Origin: Thermothelomyces thermophilus ATCC 42464
Lineage: Eukaryota > Ascomycota > Sordariomycetes > Sordariales > Chaetomiaceae
Length of the DNA stretch: 64,000 nucleotides
Direction of reading: 5' to 3'
Assembly (NCBI RefSeq): GCF_000226095.1
Contig: NC_016475.1
Coordinates: forward strand, 3,534,001-3,598,000
Part shown: piece after piece, positions 23,746-35,700 of the stretch
Position numbering within the stretch: position 1 is the first letter of the stretch
Layout: each line of letters starts with the position of its first letter
Translations under genes and position numbers: made by a program
Notes under the pieces: model-generated
What the model was told of the DNA's origin: nothing
What the model saw: the letters and a program-made list of their open reading frames with translations, nothing else
The model's database searches: none

Positions 23746-25646
23746 CTTCTTCCAGTGTAGGTGATGGAAATTCGGCCGCCACGCGGTTCGTTCCGAGAAA
23801 GTCGAGAAATCAAGCTCTAATCTACGTAGTGTACAGTGTACGAAGTAGTCTTGCAATCCTGTTGGATGCACGCGTCAATGCGGCTTATCGCATCCGATAT
23901 CGCGTACGTATCAATATCAGAGAGATCTCTTGCCTTCTGCTTCCTCCACACTAGACGCCCATGAAACACGCGGCGGCCATTCCGAACAAAATCCCAAATC
24001 CTGACATTGACGAATCGTAAGAGGATAGCATCCCGGGCGCCCGAGGTGTACGGATGTGATGGAAGGAAGGATGAGCACACCGAAAATTGTTAGGCACCCC
24101 AGATGGTTGGCAAGCCAATCAAGGAGCAATTGGGTGTGGGTCAATCCGCCCGCGTTTTTCTGCCTACCCGCGCACAGTAATCCATAGGTCCTTCAGCCGC
24201 ACTTGACAGGCACTAACCACCGGGTAGTACGCAAATATAGACAAAGAAGGCGGCCACAGCCTGCTAGCTTCAAGATCCGGTGAGCTGTCCTGATTACTGG
24301 CCAGGGAACCTGCAAGTCTATATGCATGTATTATGTAGAATGCATACGTGCGTACCTATGTATGTACTGTACATACCGGAGATTCTCCTTGCCGTCAATC
24401 TTCGCAGGCCGGGTGAGGCTCCCTAATAACCTCCGTACCCCTCGCCGGATACGCTGCAAGGCTCCAAGGACTCGTGTGACCCTCTTCGAGGTCTCCCGCA
24501 GCGCGGGGAAGTTTCCCACTGGTTGGCGGAGAAGCGAGTGCTCACTCGGATCGTCTCAAGTTCATCCTAGAGTGCGAGATTCGATAGAGCCGAGGTCTCG
24601 GCGGGCAGCACATCCCTTGGGTTTGCCCTACGCTAAGGCATGATTGCAACAGACCAAGCGAAGGGATGCGTGCGTGCGCGCCTACACGTAGCGTCAACGA
24701 CCCAGGTGAACAAAACGGGAACCGCGTGCCTTTGTTTCCGTATCTGGTTTTCCTGTGGGTTCGTTGCCCGGTCTGAGCTCACCCAGCGTCGTCGCTGTGC
24801 TTTGCCCAGGACCATCCAAGGCCGATGATTGGAAAAACTGCATGGACGTCGCTTCGACTTCTTGCTTATCCTGTTTAAGCATCACCAAGCTCCGACGGCA
24901 GAACCGCACTTTAATCGTGCTACGCCAGGAGCCTCCTGACACCGTGTCCCCGCGATCCTCGGCGATGATGCCGATGATCGGTGTGGCTGTGAATGCTTGC
25001 GTCCAATATCGCCTCGGTCCCGTGGCCCCAAAGGATAAAGGCGTATAGAGTGCGAACTTTCTGTTCTTAGCCTAGGCATCCGCCTAGCAGGGCTGGGGGA
25101 TAGGGCATGTGCAAAATCGGGCTGAGGGGTACTTCTACCCTCCGAGCCTTCTCGGCCTCTAGTGGATGTTTGTGATTTTGGGCGTCTAGCTGTAACGTAT
25201 TGCCCGTTCTGGAAACCTCCATTTCGAACATTTGTTCGCCTCGTACTGCAGTAAGCGACCTGTTGTTCGCCTCACCCCGATGCGGTGATTTGGGCAAGGG
25301 CCCAGATACAGAGATATTCGAGGCTATGGAATGTATTGATAGACTTCGTCCACTTTGTGGTGCGCCACTAGAATCTCGAAGTTTATATCGAGCCGCACCC
25401 CACCCTCCGTCTCCGTCCTGTTTCCAGGACTCACATCCACGGCGAAGTCAATCAACACTTGCACCTACTGCTATATTACCTAGTACGCATATATTCTTTG
25501 TGTCCTGTCTTGAGTTTTGTGTTTTATAGCTTGTTCACTACCTGCAGCTTCCTTCAGCCTTTACCCCAGTCCTCGGAGTTCAACCGGACAACGGGGCGGT
25601 TGGGATACCAGAACTTGCGACTCTCTTCGCAGCCTGCATCTTTCTG

Positions 25647-27026
25647 ATGGCTTCGTACCCGAACCCCTGGTACCCATCGGCCATGAATGGGTTTCAGACC
25701 CAAGATGGCGGCTGGTATGGCGCCGCTGGCATGAAGAGGAGCGACTCGCAGTCGACCAGTTGTACGGTCGACACCAGCTGTACGGCCAGCACCGTGGCTT
25801 CGGGATATTCTTCAGCGACGGACATCTCATCCGCTGAATACGCTTGTTCCGAAGATACCATCTACGGCGACATGCCATCATTGTGTCCAGATCTGTGCTC
25901 CTTTCGCGAGCCTCCTGATGCCAACCATATCCCCTCTGCTACCGGTTCCCAGTATCTTGACAACGGCGGGAGTTGGCCCCAGCCATTACCGCTGTCGAGC
26001 CCCCTACCGGCCCTCGGCACCCGAGCTGGAAACGAGGATGCCGCCTGGCAAGCCACCTTGGCTGCTAACTCCCTGATCACCAATCGGCAGCCGCCGGGGA
26101 ACGGTCGGTCGTCCCTCATCTCATCCGTGGCTGTTGACGAGGCCGTGAAGATGCATCAGGACCGTGGCGTGGAGGAGCCAGTACGCCCGGCTATTCAGGA
26201 CGTCCTGTACCGTCACCTGCGGCCGCGGTTTAGTGACATTGATCACTACTATGCCGACATCATCCAGCTTCTCGAAGAGGCCGCCTACCAGCTCCAAGTA
26301 CGGCTTCAGGGGCCCCAGGTCATGGAGATATGCTCCATCGCCATCGCCGCCGTCCTCGCCATGCTGTCGGAAGACGCGGGAGCCGATAACAACGGGGCGA
26401 ACCCTGGGTGGCCAGATTCCCACGGTTCGCCCTCGGCAACGGCTCGGTATGCGTCCGCCGCCTCATTCCCCCTTCCCGGTGATTGGTGAATGCTAACAAG
26501 ACCGCGCAGGGCCTCGCCGGAGAAAGAAAGATTCAAGTGTCACTATCCCGGGTGCAACAACGGCGCCAGCCGTCAGGCCGACCTGGAACGCCACTACAAG
26601 ATCATGCATCTGGCCGACGATGAGAAGGTCAGGTACTTCTGCGACTACAAGAAGTGCCCCCGGCACAAGGCACCCTTCTTCCGCCAGGACCACTTCCGGG
26701 ATCACCTCCGCGAATACCACAAGGAAGACCTGCTGCGGCGCGGCAACAAGGGCGACGACGAGTGGTGGTCGTCTCGTTCTCCGCACGCCCTGTACAACGG
26801 CTGGTGGCGCTGCAGCCGGTGCCTGATCCGCGTCCGCCTCGACAAGGATGGCTTCACCTGCCCCGACTGCAGCGGCTCCTGCGAGAAGGAGCGGCAACAG
26901 CACAGGACCATGGCCGCAGGCGCCGAGCTCCGGGCCGACAGCAGCAACGGGTCGTCGCCGTCGTTATTGCGCCGACATCCCGCTCCTGCTCCACTTGGCC
27001 GCAGACGTATTCGCTCTTCTTCTTGA
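25647..27026 (+). CDS. C2H2-type zinc-finger protein, possible transcription factor
   Basis: Exons 25647..26446 and 26510..27026 (63-nt intron, GTATGC donor, GCTAAC branch, GCAG acceptor) give 438 residues. The first ~265 residues are Ser/Thr- and Asp-rich, with a helical segment around residues 195-245. The second exon opens with a C2H2 finger of the form C-x4-C-x12-H-x4-H (around CHYPGCNNGASRQADLERH). A second, wider finger (CDYKKCPRHKAPFFRQDH) follows, then a CxxC...CxxC pair (CSRC...CPDCSGSC). This arrangement of finger, finger and C4-like module is common in uncharacterised Pezizomycotina regulators. DNA binding is inferred only. A donor 25 nt downstream would leave an intron of ~31 nt or less, so the 26447 donor is preferred. 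Confidence 0.8.
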
Positions 27027-28876
27027 CTTTGTGACATTGTTATCCCACGTCGGGTGTGTCTTCTCATTTCTCCTCGACTGCCGAGTGATTCTTTCGTTTC
27101 TCTTTTTTTCCCTTTCCATTTCTGCGAGTGCTCGTGGGAGTTACTTTACTCGCCTACCCCGTGTCACGGTCGGCAGAAGAAGAAAGTGAGGCCGAGACGG
27201 TCTCGAGACGGCGAACTGGCATATCGCCTTGTTCTTTTCCCTCTACTTTTCCGTTTTTTACTGATCTTTTATCCTCTTCAGTATTTCGGACATGCCAAAA
27301 GGTGAGTAGTTTCTCACTTGCTCTTGGATCCGGGGCGGCGTTTGGAGGCGGACAACTTGTGTGTGTTCCGAGGCAGCGGTTGGTGGGCACTGGGCTCGGG
27401 TGGGCGCAGGTCTGTTCTCTTGCTTTCCATCTTTGTTTTCCATTTCGATGTTCTGAAGCCGACCCAACCCAGAGCTCACTTGAGATGGATTGGAGGCTTC
27501 CCAAACCACGTTTCCGGCGGGTCTCAAAGCGCTAGCTGCATCATCAAGCGACCAGCTAGTTCCTTTCTAGGCCTTCGTGTGCCAAATTCAGCCTGGCGAG
27601 GCTGTGTATACTAACGTTGTACGTTCTCGCATACGGTGGCGTCTGAGGATAGATGGGATTGGGTGTCGGATGAGGAGATGTTTTTACATTGAGATGGGCT
27701 TGGGTGAGGCTCCGCTCAAAAGAGACGGCTCTTCAGAGCCTGGGATGACGCAAAGTGGGGGAGGGGCTATCGCGCTTAGTTAAAGGGCCGAGAGCACGCG
27801 GCGCTACACCTCAAGACGTGGAGGCCAGACTAACAGCGGTGAAGTCGTGCTGCTCGTAGCCCTTTTGTTCTAGTTATGCGTTGCCACGCATGACGAACAC
27901 GAAACGAATGAGAAAAAAAACATCACTATCACCTCCTCCTCTTTTGGGCCACCTTGACAGGTCCCCCATTTTCGCATTTTGTGTTGGCGACCATTGCGAT
28001 TGATGGATTGTTCAAGAATGCCGCTGTTCCCGTAGATTATATATTCCCGGCGATATCCGAACCCTTATCGCCGCCGGCTCGGGCCATCAGGCAGTTCGGA
28101 TGAGTTGTTTTCCGGACGACCCCGCAATCTGCTCGCTTGCATGCTCCGCACTTACATAGTACGTCTCGCCAGAAGCCAGGGGTCCGTCCATGTGGGGGAT
28201 CCCAGGGCCCTCGCCCTCCGGTTTCCGGCAAGAGTTTTACCCAAGTGTCGACAAGCGCCAATTTTGTCAAATTGGTGTGCATCTCCTCAATTACCTGGAT
28301 TCAAGCCGAGAGCAGACAGCGCGGGAAAAGTGCCACGGCCCCGAATTAGGCTCGAGGTTGAGGTTCCTGCATCTGGCAGGGTTTAATTCCGTTTGACCAG
28401 ACGTGTATATCATCCCACCGATCGCCCCTCGCTCCACACTCCTGGGCCTCGCAGCTGACATCGCCTCTTTCTACGAGTAGATCCCTCTCTACTACGACTC
28501 TCCGAACTCCGCCAAGCAAAGCCGGCAGTCTTGTGTCGCGACCACTACCATACAGTGTGTGCATCGCGCTGCGGCTGGCACCGGGTTCCCCAGTCTCAGA
28601 CGCCCCCGTGTGGCCTCTTCCTTCCTGCCGGAGGTAGTTGCCGCGGCCCACCCGACGTGCCCAATCAAGAGCCTACTTGACCTGGCATCGCGGTTGCTTC
28701 CTCGGCTCTCGTTCACCGGCAGTCTTTACCGCTTGCCAATTTCAGCTCCGAAAGGCCGACCTGCCTGTTGTCTTCGGGCGGCCCGACCCGGCGCGTCTCG
28801 ACAGCGCCGACCCCCTTACCCGCTTTAGCATCAACTACTTACTTCTCCCTGTTTCCCCCCCTTTCTTCTTTTCACC
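27027..28876. other. Intergenic, IDP promoter and long leader
   Basis: About 1.85 kb with no supported gene. T/C-rich stretches occur at 27090-27260 and just before the isocitrate dehydrogenase ATG (28841-28876), the latter being a typical pyrimidine-rich leader. Confidence 0.4.
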
Positions 28877-30435
28877 ATGTCGCCCGCCGCCGCCGCAACG
28901 TTTCGTGCTTCCCTCCTTCGCACATCTGCCTGGTCTCGTGTCACCCTGAACACAGCCTCCAGCAGCTTCCGTGCCACGCCTGCTTCTTCCGTGTCCCGCG
29001 CCGTCCCTGTCTTTGCGTACTCGCACCTGAACCGCCGCACAATGGCGACCAACGCCCCCGCCAAGATCAAGGTCAAGAACCCCGTCGTCGAGCTGGACGG
29101 CGATGAGATGACCCGTGTCATCTGGAAGGACATCAAGGAGAAGTTCATCTACCCTTACCTGGACATTGACCTCAAGTACTACGACCTCGGCCTCGAGTAC
29201 CGCGACCAGACCAACGACCAGGTCACTCTGGATGCTGCCGAAGCCATTAAGAAGTACTCGGTCGGCGTCAAGTGTGCCACCATCACCCCCGATGAGGCTC
29301 GTGTCAAGGAATTCAACCTCAAGCAGAGTACGTGCTTCTTGTTTCCGCTTGTTGCTATCTGGTATGGCCATATCCGCTAACGTGTGCTTCGCGGTCGCCG
29401 ACAGTGTGGCTCTCCCCCAACGGCACCATCCGCAATGCCCTTGGCGGTACCGTCTTCCGTGAGCCAATCGTCATCCCCCGCATTCCTCGCCTCGTTCCCG
29501 GGTGGAAGAAGCCCATCATCATTGGCCGCCATGCCTTTGGCGACCAGTACCGGGCAAAGGACATAGTCGTTCCCGGCCCCGGCAAGCTCACCATGGTCTA
29601 CACCCCTGCCAATGGCGAGCCGCAAGAGATCGAAGTGTTCGAGTACAAGAACGGTGGCGGCGTCGCTCAGACTCAGTACAACACCAACGAGAGCATCGCC
29701 GGCTTCGCCCACGCCAGCTTCAAGCTCGCCCTTGACAAGGGGCTGCCACTCTACATGAGCACCAAGAACACCATTCTCAAGAAGTACGACGGCCGCTTCA
29801 AGGACATCTTCCAGGAGCTGTACGACACCCAGTATAAGGCCGACTTCGAGGCTAAGGGTATCTGGTACGAGCACCGCCTGATCGACGACATGGTCGCTCA
29901 GATGATCAAGAGCAGCGGTGGCTACGTCATGGCGCTGAAGAGTAAGTCATGAACCACTTGAGGACCGACCCACCCGGTAAGGAGGATGCAGAGGCTAAAT
30001 CAGCCCGCAGACTATGACGGTGACGTCCAGTCCGATATCGTCGCTCAAGGGTTCGGCTCCCTGGGTCTGATGACCTCGGTTCTCATTACTCCTGACGGCA
30101 AGACTTTCGAGTCCGAGGCCGCCCACGGCACCGTCACCCGCCACTACCGCGAGTATCAGAAGGGCCGGGAAACGTCGACGAACCCCATTGCCTCCATCTT
30201 CGCCTGGACTCGCGGCCTGATTCAGCGTGGCAAGCTCGATGGGACTCCCGAGGTTATCGCCTTTGCCGAGAGCCTGGAGCAAGCCTGCATTGACACCGTC
30301 GACATCGACGGTATCATGACCAAGGACTTGGCGCTTGCGTGCGGCAAGACTGCCCGCGAGGACTATGTAACCACAAGCGAGTACCTCAACGCCGTCGAGA
30401 GGAGGTTGAAGCAAAGTCTCAAGGAGAAGCTCTAA
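28877..30435 (+). CDS. IDP1: NADP-dependent isocitrate dehydrogenase, mitochondrial form
   Basis: Three exons, 28877..29327, 29405..29941 and 30011..30435, encode 470 residues; introns are 77 and 69 nt. Residues 1-55 are Ser/Ala/Arg-rich, without acidic residues, consistent with a mitochondrial presequence. The enzyme core begins at an internal Met56 (29042) with [20 protein letters not shown], where many cytosolic homologues start. Signatures include [32 protein letters not shown] and the substrate/Mg region [19 protein letters not shown]-like block across intron 2 (here NYDGDVQSD). The enzyme converts isocitrate to 2-oxoglutarate, producing NADPH. The start at 28877 has a CACCATG context. 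The C-terminus (KEKL) is not a canonical peroxisomal PTS1. A strong full-length call. Confidence 0.97.
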
Positions 30436-31328
30436 ACCGAGGAACGAAACCAACAAATGCCGGTTGGGAGCCTCTCGGAGCTTTTTAGGCCCTCGGCTTC
30501 CGTGGTAGCAAGCGCGGCTCCCGTTGTGGACACACCCGGCAGTCATATTTGCTGGCCAGACAAACATCCGTATGGATAGGTCCCGGTGAGCTGATCCACC
30601 AGATTTGGCTGTTTGGGGTATCTGAGATTGCATATCAGCATCGATTTGGCCATGCATTCTCGGTTTTATAGGGGCATTTTTGTCATAGTTCCCGCATCAG
30701 TTTCCCAGTGTATATTTCCCATAGGGGCAAGCGAGGACTTGACGTGTTTGTATATACAACGGTCCAGGGACGTTCAGGAAATGATGTTCTTGAGTGATCT
30801 CATGCTTGTACGTAGGCTTGCGGCGTCGCGGTAGTTTTGGAACCGAGCGGCAGTCAGTGGCATTTTCATCTCAGATTCCGTAACTTTGCTGGATTTTCCC
30901 CGTCGAGAAGACTTTCTTCGTTATACTGCCATAATGATACAAGCCAGAGAAAACAGGGAAAGAGCCGACCCGTACCCATGTGCCGATTAACTACCAGAGA
31001 CTTCCAATCTAACCCTGTGCCACGTATAAAGTCGGCTGCTGCTGGGGTCCCCAAATCACAGCAGGTATAGGGCTTCTGCGTCTCATTAGGGGTGACGCGC
31101 TTATCATGCATATCTGTTCCCAGGAGACGTGCCCGAAGAGGGGTTAACGTGAAGGGCTCATCTTGAGTCAGTTCCCTGACTTGGCCTCAAAACCCTAGGT
31201 CTTTGGCCGACTATCGACCTCGGGTGACCAGTCTTTGACACGTCGATTCAGCAGGGCGCAGCTCCTTCCACTCTTTTTTCGAGTCCCTTTACCCAAGAAC
31301 TCCTGTCAGAAGCCAAGTTATACCCCAT
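30436..31328. other. Convergent 3' spacer between IDP and Iec3
   Basis: About 890 nt between two converging genes. No coding, RNA or repeat signal is seen. Confidence 0.45.
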
Positions 31329-32563
31329 TCAGCCAGCGCCTTCGCTCTTTCGCGACGCTGCCTTGGCCGTCGGCATCCGCTCGGGCCCCTCGCTCTTGCG
31401 TTTCTTCTTGGTCGGCCGGCTGGAGCCGCCTTTGGGCCTGTACCCGGGATCGTCGTCCACGACTCTCTTTCGCTTGCCTTTGGCCGCCGCGCTGCCAGAT
31501 CCCGGAGCACTCGGCGTCCCCGGGCCGCCTGCGTAGCCGTGTTCGTCATCGACGTCCTCGAAGCTCTCGCCCGACGCGCCTGTGGTACGGATATGTGCTG
31601 CGCTGGCGCGCTTGGCTCGCGGGGCGCCGGTCCCACGGGACGCGCGCTCGCCCTTGACCCGGCGGCTGGAGCCGACGGCGTGGCCGTCGTCGCCGTTCTC
31701 TCTGCCGCCGCTGCCGCCGTCCTTGTCGTGCTCGCCGTCCTGGAGGAACGTCTTGGGGGCGTGCTTGCGCAGCCAGTTGTAAACCGAGGTCGGGTTGCGC
31801 GCGGCGAAGTCGCGCTGCGAGTCTTTGGGATTGGAAGTTCGGTCGGCGCGCGCGAGCGGGGCGAGCGTGGGGAGCGGAGCCGTGTCCGTCTTGCCGGGCC
31901 CCGCCGCGGCGTCCTCGTTTGCGAGGTGAATGTCGAGTTCCCAGATGTAGTTGTCGATGTCGTCGGCTGTAAGGAAGGAAGGTGGGTGTGGTTGGCCCTG
32001 CGCCGGATCCGCGGGCGAGTCTCGGCCGGCTTCGAGGTCGGCGAGGAGTTCTGGGAAGCGCTCGGCAGCGGACGCGAAGGTAAAATGCGGCACCTCTTTG
32101 AGGAGCTTCTTGTAGGACTTCTCCGGCCTCGGTTCGGGCGGGGGGGCCGATGGCCGATCGATGTCCAGGCAAGGCGCGTCATCGTCGGAGGGCGGGTCGA
32201 GGCTGAGGTCTATCCTCTTGCTCGGCGGTATTTGGCCGGAGTTGTTGACATCGAGAAGAATATCTAGCAATCGACTGAAATGAAGTGTCCAGCGTCAGTG
32301 GGACACCGCGCGGCAGACGAATCGAACGGCAACAAAGCTTACTCTTTTTGTACCGCGAGCCTCTTCGCCGTGGCCAGAGCCTTTTGTTCAAGCTTATAAA
32401 GCTCCTCGCCCTCGTGCATCTTTTGGTCAAACACGATGCGCATCTTGCGGTATTTCTTCTTCCAAGACCGGTACGTGGGCTTGTCGTCGCCCATTCGGAC
32501 ATCGCCGGAATCCTCCTCGGTTTTAACCTTCATGTCGAGCCGGCTGCGCGCAGCGACTTCCAT
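31329..32563 (-). CDS. iec3: INO80 chromatin-remodelling complex subunit Iec3-like
   Basis: Exons complement(32343..32563) and complement(31329..32274), with a 68-nt intron, give 388 residues. The conserved N-terminal helix holds YRSWKKKYRKMRIVFDQKM, followed across the splice by a Lys/Ala-rich helix and DRLLDILLDVNNSGQIP, the hallmark block of the Ino80/Iec3 family as I recall it. The remaining ~280 residues include a conserved-looking FLTADDIDNYIWELD segment and a long basic, Gly/Ser-rich disordered tail with nuclear-localisation-like clusters (KGKRKR, PTKKKRK). In fission yeast Iec3 is a fungal-specific subunit of the INO80 nucleosome remodeller. It lies divergent from the MYG1-type gene. 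Confidence 0.8.
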
Positions 32564-33173
32564 GTGCAGAGTGCTTGGATATATGTGCGTGTGTTTGTGG
32601 ACTTGAACTGGTCGTTAGAGTTTGTGATTAGAATCTTTGTGGGCGATGCGAATCCAAAAGGAATTCCAATGGCGTTTGAAACCGGCAAAGCGGCGGCCTG
32701 TGCTTGTGTTCGGAAAAGCGGGTGCGTGGGTGAGAAACAGGGAACCGAGGCGTTGATTGTCATCGTGTTGGATGGGCGCGTTGCAATCCACCCCTGTATT
32801 AACGGTTACCCTTTTCGGTGCATGTGTGTGAGGAGGCCGTAACAAAGCAGTAATTTTCAACTATGCACAGCCTTGCAGAGGAATAACCACCACTGAAATT
32901 GACGTATAGATTACCTTCCGTAACAGGTTCATACATTACTCGATACGAATCATACGAAGTCTCAACGACGGCATACATCTCTAATTAGTCCCTGCCCACT
33001 TACGTAGAAGTGGGTATTATGTACTCCGTACTAGTAGTGTGTGGATTACACTAGCGTTTGGTAGACTTCCATACCAGTCCTTGGACAAAACTTAAGAATT
33101 CTCCGACTAGGAACAGGCAAAGAACATTTTTTTCTGCTCCAGCCCTCTCCAGCAAAGCATCCGGCTCATTTGC
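32564..33173. promoter_or_regulatory. Divergent promoter region between Iec3 and MYG1 genes
   Basis: 610 nt separates the divergent starts. A perfect GTACTCCGTAC motif lies at 33021-33031. No other coding signal is seen. Confidence 0.45.
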
Positions 33174-34259
33174 ATGTTCCGCTCGCTCGTCCTAAAAATG
33201 GCCGAAAACGCAGCCAAGCGGCTCAAGACCGACAACGGCGTAGTCGCCATCGGCACGCACAACGGCCACTTCCACGCCGACGAGGCTCTAGCCGTCTACA
33301 TGCTGCGCACCCACGTCCCTACCTACTCGGGCGCCAAGCTCGTGCGCACGCGCGACCCCAAGTTGCTCGACGAGTGCCACACGGTTGTTGACGTCGGCGG
33401 CGAGTACGACGCCGCGCGCAACCGTTTCGACCACCACCAGCGCAGCTTTGGCACCTCCTTTCCCGGCCGCCAGACCAAGCTGAGCAGCGCGGGGCTGGTG
33501 TACATGCACTTTGGTCGCGAGGTTATTGCCCGGCGCCTGGGGCAGGCCGAAGATAGCGAGCAGGTTGACTTGGTGTGGCGCAAGATCTACGAGAGCTTCA
33601 TTGAGGCGTTGGACGCGCATGACAACGGTATCAGCGTCTACGACCCGGCCGCGCTCGCCGCGGCCGGCCTACAGAAGAAGTTCTCGGACGGCGGGTTCAC
33701 TCTGGGCGCGATGGTGAGTCGGCTGAACCCCAACTGGAATGATCCCGTCCCCGAGGACCCCGCCGCGGCGCAAGAGGCGGAGGACAAGAGGTTCGAGCTG
33801 GCTAGCCAGCGCATCGGCGAGGAGTTTGACCGCGATCTGGACTATTTCACAAAAGCATGGCTCCCCGCGCGGGAGGTGGTCGCCGAGGCATTTGCTGCGC
33901 GTCAGGAGCACGACAGCCAGGGCCGCATCATGGTGCTGAAGCGCCAGTCGGCGCCGTGGAAGGATCACCTCTACAGTCTGGAGGAGGGGCAACCCGAGGG
34001 CGGCAAGGTCCTGTACGTGCTGTATCCGGAAAAGCCGACCCCGGATTCCAAGTGGAGGATCCAGTGTGTACCAGTCGCCAAGGACTCGTTCGAGAGCAGG
34101 AAACCGTTGCCTGAGGCCTGGAGGGGCTTCCGCGATGAGGAGCTGGATGGGATCTGTGGAGTGAGCGGCTCCATCTTCGTGCACGCTTCTGGTTTCATCG
34201 GAGGCAACAAGACATACGAGGGCGTGCTCGCCATGGCGAAAAAGGCGCTCGACCTCTGA
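33174..34259 (+). CDS. MYG1: MYG1-family exonuclease (UPF0160)
   Basis: An intronless frame of 361 residues. Family motifs are present: IGTHNGHFHADEALAVYML near the N-terminus (residues ~24-42), VDVGGEYD and the FDHHQRSF 'DHH' block. MYG1 proteins are 3'-5' RNA exonucleases of the DHH type reported in nucleolus and mitochondria. The first ATG (33174) adds eight residues (MFRSLVLK) before a second ATG at 33198, which has the better context (AAAATGG) and matches the usual start MAENAAK. Leaky scanning could give two forms, but the 8-residue extension is short for a targeting signal. Length fits the family. Confidence 0.94.
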   Translation: MFRSLVLKMAENAAKRLKTDNGVVAIGTHNGHFHADEALAVYMLRTHVPTYSGAKLVRTRDPKLLDECHTVVDVGGEYDAARNRFDHHQRSFGTSFPGRQTKLSSAGLVYMHFGREVIARRLGQAEDSEQVDLVWRKIYESFIEALDAHDNGISVYDPAALAAAGLQKKFSDGGFTLGAMVSRLNPNWNDPVPEDPAAAQEAEDKRFELASQRIGEEFDRDLDYFTKAWLPAREVVAEAFAARQEHDSQGRIMVLKRQSAPWKDHLYSLEEGQPEGGKVLYVLYPEKPTPDSKWRIQCVPVAKDSFESRKPLPEAWRGFRDEELDGICGVSGSIFVHASGFIGGNKTYEGVLAMAKKALDL

Positions 34260-35107
34260 GAGGGTTACATGGGCGCGGCCGACGTGCCTTCGTCGCTGCC
34301 CAAGCGGGTCGTCTCAATCCTTGAGCATTGGGCAGCCAGGGTGGACTGATTGCGGAGGAAGCGCCGTACGAGGGAAAGAGCCAGTCCACAGAGCCAGTCC
34401 ACGGCGGGAGGTCGCGGGCGCCCTCCTTCTTTGCATTGCTCCAACGAGCAAGGTTCGGAGCGACGCATCGCACAGATTCCAGGTTGGGTCACGCCTTGCT
34501 AACAACCTTGGAACTTAGTGTGTTTGCCACCGATCAGGGAAGCATACATCTTGATACAGATACACGAAGGAGAAAAAAAAAGCGATCATGAAGCGATAGC
34601 TTCCATATCCGCAATGTTTCCTTTTCATCCTCAATCGCGTAACAACCTCGCGGGACCCAATTCTCGCAGTTGAGTGCTCGGCCTCGGCCCTCGAAACTGT
34701 AGAGGAGGCGGAGGCGAGCGGCTGGCAATCAACCAAAACGATCGGCTCCGGTTCGGTGAAGGAAGGTTGCCAAGTGCTTTTCCCATCCGTGCCAATAACG
34801 GAATAAGTTTCGGAAAATGACGGCCGTAACGATCTCGGTTCTCCGATCCGTGTTTCTTTGTCATTCATTATCAAACTCAATCATCCCAGACCCAGCCCAA
34901 CCGAACGCCACAATCAGTCTTCCTCATTGTCGTAGAATGGGCCGGAATGTCTGCTTAACTAGCAGCACTCCGAAAACGGATTGTGTGAAGCAAGATGTAA
35001 GCATGGTCTTGAAATCAGAGAGCAGAAGGGCCTCTCAAGGCAACACAGGGCACGGCGACGACTCGCAACTCGACACGTCCTTTAACCTTCCGTTGAGGCC
35101 GCACAGC
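34260..35107. other. Convergent 3' spacer between MYG1 and endosulfine
   Basis: About 850 nt between converging genes. Short open frames on both strands have no recognisable domain, and no structured RNA is seen. Confidence 0.45.
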
Positions 35108-35700
35108 TCACCGACGAACGGGAAGTTCCTGTTGCTCGCCAGCGGCCGCCTGGGTTGCCGTCTCTGACTCTTTAGAGGGCTGGTCCTCGTTTTTGTTTTC
35201 CGCCTCGAGGTCCTCCGCGCTAGTCTCGCGGTTCAAGAAACTGCTCTCCTTGACGGGACTGCCGGCCTGCATGCTCGGATGATGTTGATGGTGGGCGTGC
35301 AGAAGACTGCTGATGCCGTTGGGCCCGCTAACCGGGCTAGAGAGATGGGGGATGTTCTCGGGGACGGGATGCTGGCTTCCGACGGCGCCCGTGTCGACGC
35401 TGTCGCCCTTTCCGGCCTTGCTCATGGCATAGTCGCCGCTGTCGAAGTACTTGCGTTCCTTCAGATGCTTGGCAAGGTGGTCGGTGCGGTTGGGGAGTTT
35501 GCCATACAGGCGGAACAGCCGCTGCTCGTCGGGCGAGAGAGACTGCGGGGTCGGGGCGTGTTAGTTCGCAGATCTGGCTAGGTGCGAGAACGGCCGAAAG
35601 GCAAAATACAGCATTGTCTCCTTGGTGACGGCGGGGGGCCAATGTAGCCGGGAGAGCGACTCACCTTGATGTCGATTTTCTTTGCCTGATGAGGGTTCAT
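35108..35700 (-). CDS. IGO1: Endosulfine-family PP2A inhibitor (Igo1-like)
   Basis: Exons complement(35665..35700) and complement(35108..35542) with a 122-nt intron give 156 residues. The 12-codon first exon encodes MNPHQAKKIDIK and joins SLSPDEQRLFRLYGKLPNR. The core motif KYFDSGDYAM carries the Ser that Greatwall/Rim15 phosphorylates. Phosphorylated endosulfine then inhibits PP2A-B55, linking nutrient (TORC1/PKA) status to quiescence entry and mRNA stability. The rest is disordered, His/Ser/Pro-rich and ends in an acidic stretch and RR. The length is typical for filamentous fungi. Confidence 0.95.

Larger units (their letters stand above)
22805..25646. other. 2.8 kb gene-free spacer
   Basis: I see no supported coding sequence. 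It contains a CT/AC microsatellite (22934-22970), a 22-nt dyad (23724-23745) and purine/pyrimidine-alternating stretches near 24320-24375. Short open frames are typical of GC-rich fungal spacer. The right edge should hold the promoter of the zinc-finger gene. Confidence 0.45.

Noticed and set aside
26447-26520. Alternative donors (GTGATT, GTGAAT) for the zinc-finger gene intron
   Set aside because: They would leave introns of 31 or 24 nt, below the usual fungal minimum, and GTGATT also breaks the frame; the GTATGC donor gives 63 nt in frame.
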